From positions 62,001 to 126,000 of the forward strand of contig NZ_JARJHL010000018.1 of NCBI RefSeq assembly GCF_029309835.1: 64,000 bases of DNA, read 5' to 3'. The notes below the pieces were generated by a model. That model searched no databases, had not been told where the DNA came from, and saw nothing but the letters and a program-made list of their open reading frames with translations. The position numbers were made by a program, and so were the translations under genes. This DNA is from Paracoccus sp. DMF-8 (lineage in GTDB: Bacteria > Pseudomonadota > Alphaproteobacteria > Rhodobacterales > Rhodobacteraceae). Of the stretch, positions 28,469 through 36,331 are shown piece after piece (position 1 is the first letter of the stretch; the number at the start of each line of letters is the position of its first letter).

Positions 28469-28744
28469 ACGCTATATCAGCCATCTCTGCAGCAGGTTCT
28501 GGGCACGGAGAACCCGGCGTCCAAGACGAAGCTCCACGAGCAGTTCGGGCAGCTCGGAAATCACGGCGTCGATTTGGGGATGCGGGCCTACGTCCAGCGC
28601 ATAGAAAAGACCACTGAGGCCTATCGGAATCGCGCTTTCCAGATGCTGTCCATCGAGCAGGCGCATGCGGACATGATGGACGAGATCACCGACGCGGAGT
28701 GGAAAGAGTTCTTAACTCGAAGATTCGGTCTAGAGACGCGGTGA
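28469..28744 (+). pseudogene. C-terminal fragment of a tyrosine-recombinase-like gene
   Basis: An open frame of 91 codons without a start encodes KLHEQFGQLGNHGVDLGMRA, EKTTEAYRNRAFQML and ITDAEWKEFL. This aligns with the last 65 residues of the recombinase at 1533-2930 (THLHDAFGRLGSRGVELAMR, AEAYRTRAFEIL, MDAEWREFF), more than half identical by eye and in the same orientation. It ends 140 bp from the 3' end of tRNA-Phe. This is what remains of an element that probably integrated near that tRNA. Confidence 0.7.
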
Positions 28745-28883
28745 GCGATCATCGGGTGATCGGCCTCGCTTTGGCAACGATGTGCCAAATGTCCTGGTGT
28801 CCCCAAAGTGTCCCCCAATGCTATTCCGCAAAGTGATCGAACGAGGCAGAAGCTTTAGAGCACTGTTTTCATTGAGTTAAAAA

Positions 28884-28959
28884 TGGTGCCCGGAGGCGGA
28901 TTCGAACCACCGACACGCGGATTTTCAATCCGCTGCTCTACCAACTGAGCTATCCGGGC
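28884..28959 (-). tRNA. tRNA-Phe(GAA)
   Basis: The 76-nt sequence folds into a full cloverleaf. The acceptor stem is GCCCGGA with TCCGGGC, the D-arm GCTC-AGTTGGTA-GAGC, the anticodon stem GCGGA-TTGAAAA-TCCGC with anticodon GAA, and the T-arm GGTGG-TTCGAAT-CCGCC. The CCA end is encoded. It separates the accessory island (toward its 3' end) from core genes. tRNA 3' ends are common integrase targets, which fits the recombinase remnant next to it. Confidence 0.97.
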
Positions 28960-29034
28960 GCCTGACCATCGGCTGGCGTGAGCGCGTTGTTATGGCAGCT
29001 TGATCGCCGTGTCCAGATGTAAAAGCGGAAAAAA

Positions 29035-29202
29035 TCACGTCTCATCGTCAGATTGCGGAAGGCTGTCGTCCTCCGCCTCGGCGGGGATGCGGTAATCGCC
29101 GCGCAGCCAGTGCGCCAGGTCGATATCCGCGCAGCGTTTCGAGCAGAAGGGGCGGTATTGTGCGGCGGTTTCCTTGCCGCAGATCGGGCATGTGGCCGCC
29201 AT
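29035..29202 (-). CDS. yacG: DNA gyrase inhibitor YacG
   Basis: A 55-residue protein too short for most ORF callers. It has the four-cysteine zinc site CPICGK and FCSKRCADIDLAHWL, then GDYRIP, the typical YacG sequence. YacG binds GyrB and blocks DNA binding by gyrase. The ATG at 29202 lies 1 bp after the rng stop, and rng-yacG adjacency is usual in alphaproteobacteria. Confidence 0.92.
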   Translation of the reverse strand: MAATCPICGKETAAQYRPFCSKRCADIDLAHWLRGDYRIPAEAEDDSLPQSDDET

Positions 29203-29203
29203 T

Positions 29204-30253
29204 TCAGCCCCCGATCTGTTGCTGCAGCGGGATTCGGTCGCGTTTGCGATTGATCTCGAACAGCCCCATGGCGGTCCAGCCGATCAGCACGGTTTCGGCA
29301 GATTCGCGCTTGAACGCGGCGCGGAGAATCTGTTCGAGCGTGCCGCGATCCTTTTTCGCCATCGGGGCAAAATCGACGACGATCTGGCCGCCGATGCCGC
29401 GCAGGCGCAACTGGCGAGGCAGTTCTCGGGCCAGGGCGATATTGGCCTTGAGCCCTGCGGCGGGCGAATTGTCGCTGCCGGTATTCACATCGACGGCGGC
29501 CAGGGCGCGGGTCGTTTCGATCGCGGCCCAGGCCTGTTGGCCCAGATCGACGCGTTCGGACAACAAGGCCTCGACGGCGGCATCGACGCCGCAATCGGCC
29601 ATGGCGTCCACGCCGTCGAGCACGGAATCGGGGGCGGGATCGCCCCAGTCACACCAGGCGGTTTCGGATGGCGCGGGCGCGTCAAGCAGCAGTTCCAGCG
29701 CGGTTTCGCCATCGGATGTGAGGGCGGTCGCGATGGCCAGAAGGTTGTCGAGTTCGTCCTGAATGTCATCCGCATCGGAATCGGCAGAGATGCTGCGGAA
29801 AATCAGGCCGGGGGGCGTTTCCATCCCGTGCAGCGCAGCCTGTCCCATCGTTTCGAGGCTGTTGCGCAGATCCGCGTCGCGAATGCGGCGCGAGACGTTC
29901 ACGCCGGGCGCGCCGGGGGTGACGATGACGTAACGGCCGCGCAGCAGCAGGCGCGAACTGACCGGAATCGCCTTGCCGTCTTCGGCGGCGCCGGTGACCT
30001 GAACGGTCAGGACCTGCCCCTCGCGCAGGCCGGAGCGGTCGCGCAGATAGCCCGACAGACCGTCGGGCAGGCGCAGGAACACACCGCCCTGACCCTTGAC
30101 CAGCCGGTCGACCTTGGCGCGGCAGATCGCGCCGGGGGCAAGCGGTATGGCATCCCCGGCCGCAATGGCCAGTTCCTCGAGCCGGCCATCCACGACCAGA
30201 GCGGCGGCATCATGGCCGAAGAGCGGCCCGAGAACGATCTGGCGGCCCTTCAT
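29204..30253 (-). CDS. rng: Ribonuclease E/G family protein
   Basis: A 349-residue endoribonuclease of the RNase E/G family. It starts MKGRQIVLGPL, then has an S1-like part (GAICRAKVDRLVKGQGGVFL) and the DNase I-like catalytic part with ALAAVDVNTGSDNSPAAGLK and GIGGQIVVDFAPM. It is shorter than the E. coli enzymes and lacks the CPxC zinc-link and everything after it, as in other short alphaproteobacterial members. It acts in rRNA and mRNA processing. The start overlaps the maf stop by 4 bp, which decides between this ATG and upstream ones. Confidence 0.88.
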   Translation of the reverse strand: MKGRQIVLGPLFGHDAAALVVDGRLEELAIAAGDAIPLAPGAICRAKVDRLVKGQGGVFLRLPDGLSGYLRDRSGLREGQVLTVQVTGAAEDGKAIPVSSRLLLRGRYVIVTPGAPGVNVSRRIRDADLRNSLETMGQAALHGMETPPGLIFRSISADSDADDIQDELDNLLAIATALTSDGETALELLLDAPAPSETAWCDWGDPAPDSVLDGVDAMADCGVDAAVEALLSERVDLGQQAWAAIETTRALAAVDVNTGSDNSPAAGLKANIALARELPRQLRLRGIGGQIVVDFAPMAKKDRGTLEQILRAAFKRESAETVLIGWTAMGLFEINRKRDRIPLQQQIGG

Positions 30254-30900
30254 TCGCTGTCTCCGTGGGCTTGGGGGGAGTGTGGCCGGGCAGGGTGCCC
30301 GAGGCTGGCAAGCAAGGTCGCGGTCTCGGTCAGGGGCAGGCCGACGACCGAGGTGAACGATCCCCGGATCCAGGGCACGAAAGAGGCGGCATGGCCCTGA
30401 ATGGCATAGCCACCCGCCTTGCCGCGCCATTCATCCGTGTCGAGATAGGTTTCGATGTCGCAACTGGACAACGGCCGGAAACGGACCTGGGTTTCGACCA
30501 GCCGCTCTGACAGCCCGCGCGACGACAACAGGGCGACGGCCGTCAGAACGCGATGCCTGCGGCCCGAAAGCAGCGACAGAAAGGCGCGGGCTTCATCCCT
30601 GTCGGCAGGTTTGCCAAGGATGCGGCGCCCTGCGGTCACGACGGTGTCGGCGCATAGAACCGTGCCGGTGACGCGGTCTTGCAGGGCAAGCGCCTTTTCC
30701 CGCGCCATCCGGCGGACATAGTCGCGCGGGGCTTCGTCACGGGCGGGGGTTTCGTCGATATCAGCCGCGATGACCTGATCCGGCCGGATGCCGATCTGCG
30801 CCAGAAGCTCCAGCCGTCGGGGGCTGGCCGAACCAAGGACCAGCCGATGCCGCGCATCCCTGGTCACGCCGGGATCGGCGATGTCAGCCGGGACCGTCAC
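30250..30900 (-). CDS. maf: Maf-like nucleoside triphosphate pyrophosphatase
   Basis: A 216-residue Maf/HAM1-fold protein: LVLGSASPRRLELLAQIG, then EKALAL, then VLCADTVVTAGRRILGKP with the catalytic aspartate, then SGRRHRVLTAVAL and GGYAIQGHAASFV. Maf proteins hydrolyse non-canonical or excess nucleoside triphosphates such as dTTP/UTP and modified bases. It lies between infA (10 bp) and rng (4-bp overlap) in a typical alphaproteobacterial order and is probably co-transcribed with them. Confidence 0.92.
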   Translation of the reverse strand: MTVPADIADPGVTRDARHRLVLGSASPRRLELLAQIGIRPDQVIAADIDETPARDEAPRDYVRRMAREKALALQDRVTGTVLCADTVVTAGRRILGKPADRDEARAFLSLLSGRRHRVLTAVALLSSRGLSERLVETQVRFRPLSSCDIETYLDTDEWRGKAGGYAIQGHAASFVPWIRGSFTSVVGLPLTETATLLASLGHPARPHSPQAHGDSE

Positions 30901-30910
30901 GGAACCCGGA

Positions 30911-31129
30911 TCACTTGAAGCGGTAATTGATCCGACCCTTGGTCAGGTCATAGGTGTTCATTTCCACCTGAACGCGGTCGCCTGCCAGAACGCGGATGCG
31001 GTTCTTGCGCATCTTTCCTGCCATATGCGCGATGATCTCATGGCCGTTTTCCAGCTCGACCTTGAACGTCGCGTTCGGCAGGAGTTCCTTCACGACGCCG
31101 GGGAATTCGAGCATTTCTTCCTTGGCCAT
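30911..31129 (-). CDS. infA: Translation initiation factor IF-1
   Basis: A 72-residue S1-fold protein (MAKEEMLEFPGVVKELLPNA, then GKMRKNRIRVLAGDRVQVE and LTKGRINYRFK). IF-1 binds the ribosomal A site during initiation. The length is exactly that of the family, and GGAGA precedes the start. It heads the infA-maf-rng-yacG cluster. Confidence 0.97.
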   Translation of the reverse strand: MAKEEMLEFPGVVKELLPNATFKVELENGHEIIAHMAGKMRKNRIRVLAGDRVQVEMNTYDLTKGRINYRFK

Positions 31130-31210
31130 GATCTCTCCTGATTGGGAACCCGCTTTGTCGGGTGCCAGCTACATGCGTCTACGGTCCCGGTTTTTCAAGC
31201 GAAAACTGAC

Positions 31211-31241
31211 AAAATCTGCCCCTCCGGTCCTGCGGGGCAGA
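31211..31241 (-). terminator. Rho-independent terminator of the SpoA-domain gene
   Basis: A perfect 8-bp stem (TCTGCCCC / GGGGCAGA) with an 11-nt loop is followed on the minus strand by TTTTG. It lies just after the end of the SpoA-domain gene and before the infA promoter region. Confidence 0.75.
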
Positions 31242-31273
31242 AACGGTGCCGGGTTTATGTCGCAAATCCGGAC

Positions 31274-32530
31274 CTAATTACCGCCCGGTTGCGACATGCC
31301 GATGTCGAAAGCGGCGGCGCCATCGGTGGCATGGACGGGCGTGACCTCCGCCGGACCGGCATCTGATGCAGGCATGCGGAATGCGTCGGGTTCCGTGATA
31401 TCAACCTGCGGAAAGCCCGGGGTTGCGCGATGGCCCGCCGAATTGGGCCGCATCACGCGATGGGACTGATCCGGCTTCGCCGCTGCACGCAGACGGATTG
31501 CGTGATAGCCGTCGGATCTGCCACGGCGTCCCTGCGCCAGAAGCTGACCGTGCCGGGTTTCAAGGCGCGCATCATCCAGCGCCGCCGGAGGCAGCGGGAT
31601 CAGTGCGCCGGGAACCAGATTGCGCAGACTGCCAAGGCTGACCTTCTTGCGACACAGGATGCCGACCAGATGCACCGGCGCATCCTGCATCGCGAGGGCA
31701 AGGGTTTCGCTGCTTGTGGCCATAGGTTCGGGCGTGCCTTGCTGAAGGATCGCATTGGCCGGGGCGCGTCCGGGCACCGTGTTTTGCGCGCCGGGGGCGC
31801 CCGTCAGCAGGGGTTTTTCAGACGGTCGCGATTTCGGATCAGGCATATGCGGCGTCGGCAGGGCAATGACGATGCTGCCGTCGCGCTGTCCCCCCGCACC
31901 GATGCGGAAATTCAATGTCACGCGCGTCAAGGCCACGTCTTCCAGCATCAGCATCAGCGGGCGCGGATCATCAAGAAAACTGGCATAGCTGAAGGCGGAA
32001 AACGCCGGCAGGGCCGTCTGCGCCGCCAGTTCCTTGCCCAGTTCCGACAACAGCATATTGACGAAATCGGCCGATATGGACGCATCCGTCCGCGTCGGTT
32101 TGCGCATCCGCACCTCGCGCCCGGACACGCGTCCGATCGCCTGCATTTCGATCACCGAGGCGACAAGGGTCGGCGACAAGGCGACAACACCAATGGCCGC
32201 AGCCCGACCTTCGACGACGGCAAGCAGCGCCTGTTCGGGCAGCAATTCGGGCAGTTCGGCCAGGGTGGAGGCGCCAAGCTGGATATCCTGCACAAAGACC
32301 GGAAGCGCATAAAGTTTTTCGGCCGTGCGTCCAAGCGCGGTGCCGATGAGCTTTTCCAAAGACTGTTGCCGGGTGCTGGCCTTGTCTTCGGCTGTCGGAT
32401 TGGGTGGGTCAATTCGCCGCGCCTGCGCAATGATGCGTTGCAGCACGGCGGCATGGCTGGCCGCTTGTCGGGCGGCGGGATCGCCCTGCCGCTGGCCCGG
32501 GATGCTGTCGTCTTTGCCGTTCATTGTCAT
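31274..32530 (-). CDS. FliM/FliN-type SpoA-domain protein
   Basis: About 418 residues. The region around 100-230 resembles the middle domain of FliM (LPELLPEQALLAVVEGRAAA, VRMRKPTRTDASISADFVN). The C-terminal SpoA domain is DAPVHLVGILCRKKVSLGSL, then LVPGALIPLP and DARLETRHGQLLAQGR. Such domains form the flagellar switch or the C ring of type III secretion. No other flagellar or secretion gene lies in the window, so this is an orphan, as known for some Rhodobacterales; its partner genes may be elsewhere. Three starts are close together (GTG 32545, ATG 32530, ATG 32524) and none has a strong ribosome-binding site. Confidence 0.75.
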   Translation of the reverse strand: MTMNGKDDSIPGQRQGDPAARQAASHAAVLQRIIAQARRIDPPNPTAEDKASTRQQSLEKLIGTALGRTAEKLYALPVFVQDIQLGASTLAELPELLPEQALLAVVEGRAAAIGVVALSPTLVASVIEMQAIGRVSGREVRMRKPTRTDASISADFVNMLLSELGKELAAQTALPAFSAFSYASFLDDPRPLMLMLEDVALTRVTLNFRIGAGGQRDGSIVIALPTPHMPDPKSRPSEKPLLTGAPGAQNTVPGRAPANAILQQGTPEPMATSSETLALAMQDAPVHLVGILCRKKVSLGSLRNLVPGALIPLPPAALDDARLETRHGQLLAQGRRGRSDGYHAIRLRAAAKPDQSHRVMRPNSAGHRATPGFPQVDITEPDAFRMPASDAGPAEVTPVHATDGAAAFDIGMSQPGGN

Positions 32531-32895
32531 TGCACCGAGAATCACTGTTTGAGCCTTGGCATGACCGTCGCAGCAATTCGTTTCGAAATGATTGATCCCG
32601 CAGGATGGGATGGCTGGGGGATCTTGAACGATGCGCTTTGGCGACAGGGTTGGTTGGGCGGGTCAGACGGTGGTCCCGGCTCAGGGTTGGCTGCGACGGG
32701 TTTTCACCGGTTTTCCCGGATACGGCGAGCCCGGTTCTGCCGGATCTGCGTCGGGCGGTATGGGAACGGGGCCCTGCGGCCGTGGGATACTTGCGCCTGA
32801 AACGGCGGTGGAGTTGGGACAGCAGATCGGCATCCCGTCCCATGCGCGGTCCGTCCCATGCGCGCGGTCGCATGGGTATTTGGATGATGAAGAAA
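32531..32895. other. 365 bp without a gene; holds a repeated 21-mer
   Basis: I see no supported gene. The plus-strand frame at 32631 has no recognisable product. At 32874-32894, just past the end of the sugar-nucleotide operon, is one copy of a 21-bp sequence that recurs after purD. Confidence 0.5.
32874..32894 (+). repeat. Short intergenic repeat, copy 1
   Basis: The core GTATTTGGATGATGAAGAA is found identically, in the opposite orientation, at 47605-47625; the full identity is 21 bp. Both copies lie a few bases to tens of bases past a gene end. A partial relative is at 3474. Confidence 0.6.
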
Positions 32896-33828
32896 TCAGC
32901 GCTGTTTTGTCATCTCATAGGCGGCGATAGTCGCCTGGAGCGCGGGGCCGATGTCCGCGGGCGGGTTCCAGCCGAAGGCGCGGGCCTTGTTCGAGGACAT
33001 GAGCTTCATCCGCATGCCTTCGGGACGTGTCAGGTCGTGGGTGAAGCGGCCCTGCCAGCCTGCGAGATCCGCGATCATCCTGTAGTAATCGTTGACCGAG
33101 TGGTCCGCGTCCTGGCCGATGTTCAGCACGGGGGGGAGTTTTTCGCTTTCGGGCAGGCTGGTCAGGATGAAGCGGGCGAGGTCGTCGGCAAACAGGAATT
33201 CGCGGCGGGCCTGACCGCTGCCCCAGATTTCGACCGTGTCATGGCCTGCGTCGCGGGCGTCGATCACCTTGGTGATGATGGCCGCGATCAGATGCGAGGC
33301 GATGGAGCCGAAGTGATCCTCGGTTCCGAAGAGGTTGCAGGGGATCAGCGTGCGATAGGCGCGGTCCGGGAATTGGCCCGAGATATAGTCGCACAGCCGG
33401 GCGCCGGTGATTTTCGACAGCGCATAGCCTTCGTTCGTGGGCTCGAGGGGGGCTGCGAGCAGGTCTTCCTCGGTCAGGGGCTGGCGGTGGTCGCGCGGAT
33501 ACATGCAGCTGGAGCCGAGAAAGATCAGGCGGGGAATGCCGGCCTGATGGGCGCCGGAAATCACGGCGTCGTTGATGCGCAGGTTGTCGGTCAGAAAGCC
33601 GGTGGGGTCGGCGATATTGGCCTGAATGCCGCCGACCCTGGCTGCGGCATGGATGACCGCATCGACGGGGTTGGCGGCCAGCCAGTCGGCCACGGCCGTC
33701 CGGTCGGTCAGGTCAAGCTGCGCGCGCGTCGGCGCCAGCAGGGCGATCTGCGGTGCGAAATCGGGCTGCAACCGGCGCAGCGCGCGGCCCAGCATTCCCG
33801 ATCCGCCGGTCAGAAGGACGCGCATCAT
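32896..33828 (-). CDS. fcl: GDP-L-fucose synthase-like epimerase/reductase (Fcl or ColC)
   Basis: A 310-residue short-chain dehydrogenase of the Fcl type. LLTGGSGMLGRALRR binds NADP near the N-terminus; HAAARVGGIQAN, LGSSCMYPR and the catalytic YALSK follow. Fcl epimerises C3 and C5 of GDP-4-keto-6-deoxymannose and reduces C4. ColC, a close relative, does the C5 epimerisation and reduction on the 3-deoxy sugar made by ColD. Because a ColD-like gene lies in the same operon, ColC function is as likely as Fcl; sequence alone cannot separate them. The start at 33828 overlaps the manC stop by 4 bp. Confidence 0.85.
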   Translation of the reverse strand: MMRVLLTGGSGMLGRALRRLQPDFAPQIALLAPTRAQLDLTDRTAVADWLAANPVDAVIHAAARVGGIQANIADPTGFLTDNLRINDAVISGAHQAGIPRLIFLGSSCMYPRDHRQPLTEEDLLAAPLEPTNEGYALSKITGARLCDYISGQFPDRAYRTLIPCNLFGTEDHFGSIASHLIAAIITKVIDARDAGHDTVEIWGSGQARREFLFADDLARFILTSLPESEKLPPVLNIGQDADHSVNDYYRMIADLAGWQGRFTHDLTRPEGMRMKLMSSNKARAFGWNPPADIGPALQATIAAYEMTKQR

Positions 33829-35246
33829 GACCGCGAATAGACGTCTTCGTAGCGGACGATATCGTCTTCGCCGAGATAGGCGCCGGTCTGGACCTCGATC
33901 AGCACCATCGGCACCTTGCCGGGGTTTTCCATGCGGTGAACGGCGCCCAGAGGGACGTAGATCGACTGGTTTTCCGTCACCAGCGTGACCTGATCGTTGA
34001 CGGTCACGCGTGCCGTGCCGCTGACCACGACCCAATGTTCGGCGCGGTGGAAATGGCTTTGCAGCGACAGCGCCGCGCCGGGTTTGACGACGATGCGTTT
34101 CACCTGGAAGCGGTCGGCGAGGGCCAGCGTTTCGAACCAGCCCCAGGGGCGGTGGTCGCGCAGGAAGCTTTCGGCCTGACGCGCGCCCTTGGATTTCAGG
34201 GCGGAAACCGCCTGCCGGACATCCTGCGCGCGGTTCATGTCGGCGACCAGCACGGCGTCATCGGTGGCGACGACCATGATGTCCTTCAGGCCGATTCCCA
34301 CGACTTCGAGCCCGTCGCCTTGCGAACGCAGCAGGACGTTGTCGCAGTCGATTGCGGTCGAATGGTCATCGGTGACCGCGCCGCGTTCGGCGGGGGCCGC
34401 ATCCATCGACTCGCGCCAGATCGCGTCCCAGCCCCCAAGATCCGACCAGTGATCGGAAAAGCGCACGACGCTGAGATTGCCGGCTTTTTCCAGAACCGCA
34501 TAGTCGACCGACAGGTCGGGCAGTTCGTTCCACGGGTCCGGCGCAAGGCGCAGGAAACCCAGGTCCGTCCGGGCGGCGGTCAAGGCGGCCTCGACCGGGC
34601 GGAGGAATTCGAGGGCGTGCTGGCGGAACGCCTGGATCATGGTGCGGGCGGCGAAAAGGAAGATGCCGGCGTTCCACAGGTAATTGCCATTGGCGATCAT
34701 GCGGGCTGCGTTTTCGGCATCGGGCTTTTCGACGAAGCGGCGCAGCGGCACGGGACCCTGACCCTCGCCCGCGACCTCCATATAGCCATAGCCGGTTTCG
34801 GGGCGGGTGGGGGTGATGCCGAAGGTCACGATCTGGCCCTGCCGCGCGGCATCGGCGCCCAGATCGACGGCGCGGCCGAAGGCTTCGGCATCGGGGACGA
34901 CGTGGTCCGAGGGCGCGACCAGCAAGAGCGCATCGGGGTCATGGTCGGCCACCGTCAGGGCGGCGGCCAGAATCGCGGGGGCGGTGTTGCGGCCCGAGGG
35001 TTCGATCAGGATGGCGGCCGGGGTGATCCCGGCTTCTTCCAGCTGTTCGGCGACGATGAAACGGAAATCGGCATTGGTCATGACGATGGGGGCGGCGAAA
35101 CGCGCCCCTGACAGCCGCCGCGCCGAGGCCTGAAACAGCGTCTCACTGCCCACCAGCGGCGCGAACTGCTTGGGGAAGGATTTGCGCGAGACGGGCCAGA
35201 GGCGCGTTCCCGAGCCGCCAGCCAGCAAAACCGGGGTGATCGTCAT
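33825..35246 (-). CDS. manC: Mannose-1-phosphate guanylyltransferase / mannose-6-phosphate isomerase
   Basis: A 473-residue bifunctional type II enzyme. The nucleotidyltransferase domain begins VLLAGGSGTRLWPVSRKSFP and contains FVEKPDAENA. The C-terminal cupin domain (RPWGWFETL, QSHFHRAEHWVVVSGTARV, YVPLGAVHRMENPG) is the isomerase. It makes GDP-mannose, the precursor for gmd. Start and stop both overlap neighbours by 4 bp (gmd upstream, fcl downstream). A phosphomannomutase gene, needed between the two reactions, is not in the window. Confidence 0.94.
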   Translation of the reverse strand: MTITPVLLAGGSGTRLWPVSRKSFPKQFAPLVGSETLFQASARRLSGARFAAPIVMTNADFRFIVAEQLEEAGITPAAILIEPSGRNTAPAILAAALTVADHDPDALLLVAPSDHVVPDAEAFGRAVDLGADAARQGQIVTFGITPTRPETGYGYMEVAGEGQGPVPLRRFVEKPDAENAARMIANGNYLWNAGIFLFAARTMIQAFRQHALEFLRPVEAALTAARTDLGFLRLAPDPWNELPDLSVDYAVLEKAGNLSVVRFSDHWSDLGGWDAIWRESMDAAPAERGAVTDDHSTAIDCDNVLLRSQGDGLEVVGIGLKDIMVVATDDAVLVADMNRAQDVRQAVSALKSKGARQAESFLRDHRPWGWFETLALADRFQVKRIVVKPGAALSLQSHFHRAEHWVVVSGTARVTVNDQVTLVTENQSIYVPLGAVHRMENPGKVPMVLIEVQTGAYLGEDDIVRYEDVYSRS

Positions 35247-36316
35247 TCCACAACTCCGTAAGCGCGACGGGCAAGCCGTTCTGTTGTCAGCAGGCGCAGG
35301 TCCTCGGCCACCATTTCCGAAACCAGTTCGGGAAAGGTCGTCCGATGCGTCCATCCCAGTTTTTCGCGCGCCTTGGCGGGATTGCCAAGCAATAGATCGA
35401 CTTCGGTCGGGCGAAAATACACCGGGTCGATTTCGATCAGGCAGCGGTCGGTGCCCGCCAGATAGCCCTTTTCATCGGCGCCCGTGCCGCGCCATTCCAG
35501 CGCCATGTCGATTTCAGCGAATGCCAGTTCGCAGAATTCGCGCACCGAATGGGTTTCGCCGGTGGCCAGCACGAAATCTTCGGGCTGGTCGGCCTGAACG
35601 ATGCGCCACATGCCTTCGACATAGTCGCGGGCATGGCCCCAGTCCCGCTGTGCGTCCAGATTGCCCAGATGCAACTGCCGTTGCAGCCCCATCGAGATCG
35701 CGGCGACCGCGCGGGTGATCTTGCGCGTCACAAAGGTTTCGCCGCGGATCGGGCTTTCATGGTTGAACAAGATCCCGTTCGAGGCATGAATCCCATAGCC
35801 CTCGCGATAGTTCACCGTGATCCAATAGGCGTAAAGTTTCGCCGCCGCATAGGGGCTGCGCGGATAAAAGGGGGTGGTTTCGGACTGCGGCACCTCTTGC
35901 GCCTTGCCGTAGAGTTCCGAGGTCGAGGCCTGATAGAACCGCGTCCGCCCTTCGCGTTTCAGCAGCCGGATCGCTTCCAGAATGCGCAGGGTGCCGATGG
36001 CATCGGCATTGGCGGTATATTCGGGCATTTCAAAGCTGACCTTGACGTGGCTTTGCGCGGCAAGGTTGTAGATTTCATCGGGTTCGACCTCGGCAATCGT
36101 GCGGATGACGGCGGTGGAATCGGTCATGTCGCCGTAATGCAGGTGCAGGCGGCTGTCCGAATAGTTGTCGATCAGCAGATGGTCGATCCGCCCCGTGTTG
36201 AAGCTGGAGGAGCGGCGCTTGATCCCATGGACCTCATAGCCCTTGTCCAGCAGAAGTTCGGCCAGATAGGCGCCGTCCTGTCCGGTGATCCCTGTAATGA
36301 GTGCTGTCTTGGCCAT
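35243..36316 (-). CDS. gmd: GDP-mannose 4,6-dehydratase
   Basis: A 357-residue enzyme of the normal length. ALITGITGQDGAYLAELLL is the NADP-binding start; GIKRRSSSFNTGRID, the catalytic YAAAKLYAYW and NGILFNHESPIRGETFVTRK are classic Gmd signatures. It converts GDP-mannose to GDP-4-keto-6-deoxymannose, the branch-point intermediate for fucose, colitose, perosamine and rhamnose. It lies 15 bp after the colD-like gene. Confidence 0.96.
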   Translation of the reverse strand: MAKTALITGITGQDGAYLAELLLDKGYEVHGIKRRSSSFNTGRIDHLLIDNYSDSRLHLHYGDMTDSTAVIRTIAEVEPDEIYNLAAQSHVKVSFEMPEYTANADAIGTLRILEAIRLLKREGRTRFYQASTSELYGKAQEVPQSETTPFYPRSPYAAAKLYAYWITVNYREGYGIHASNGILFNHESPIRGETFVTRKITRAVAAISMGLQRQLHLGNLDAQRDWGHARDYVEGMWRIVQADQPEDFVLATGETHSVREFCELAFAEIDMALEWRGTGADEKGYLAGTDRCLIEIDPVYFRPTEVDLLLGNPAKAREKLGWTHRTTFPELVSEMVAEDLRLLTTERLARRAYGVVE

Positions 36317-36331
36317 GAAAATATTCCCTGA

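Noticed and set aside
32605..33840. Plus-strand open frame of 411 codons
   Set aside because: It overlaps fcl on the other strand, and its first 100 codons in the intergenic region match nothing I recognise.
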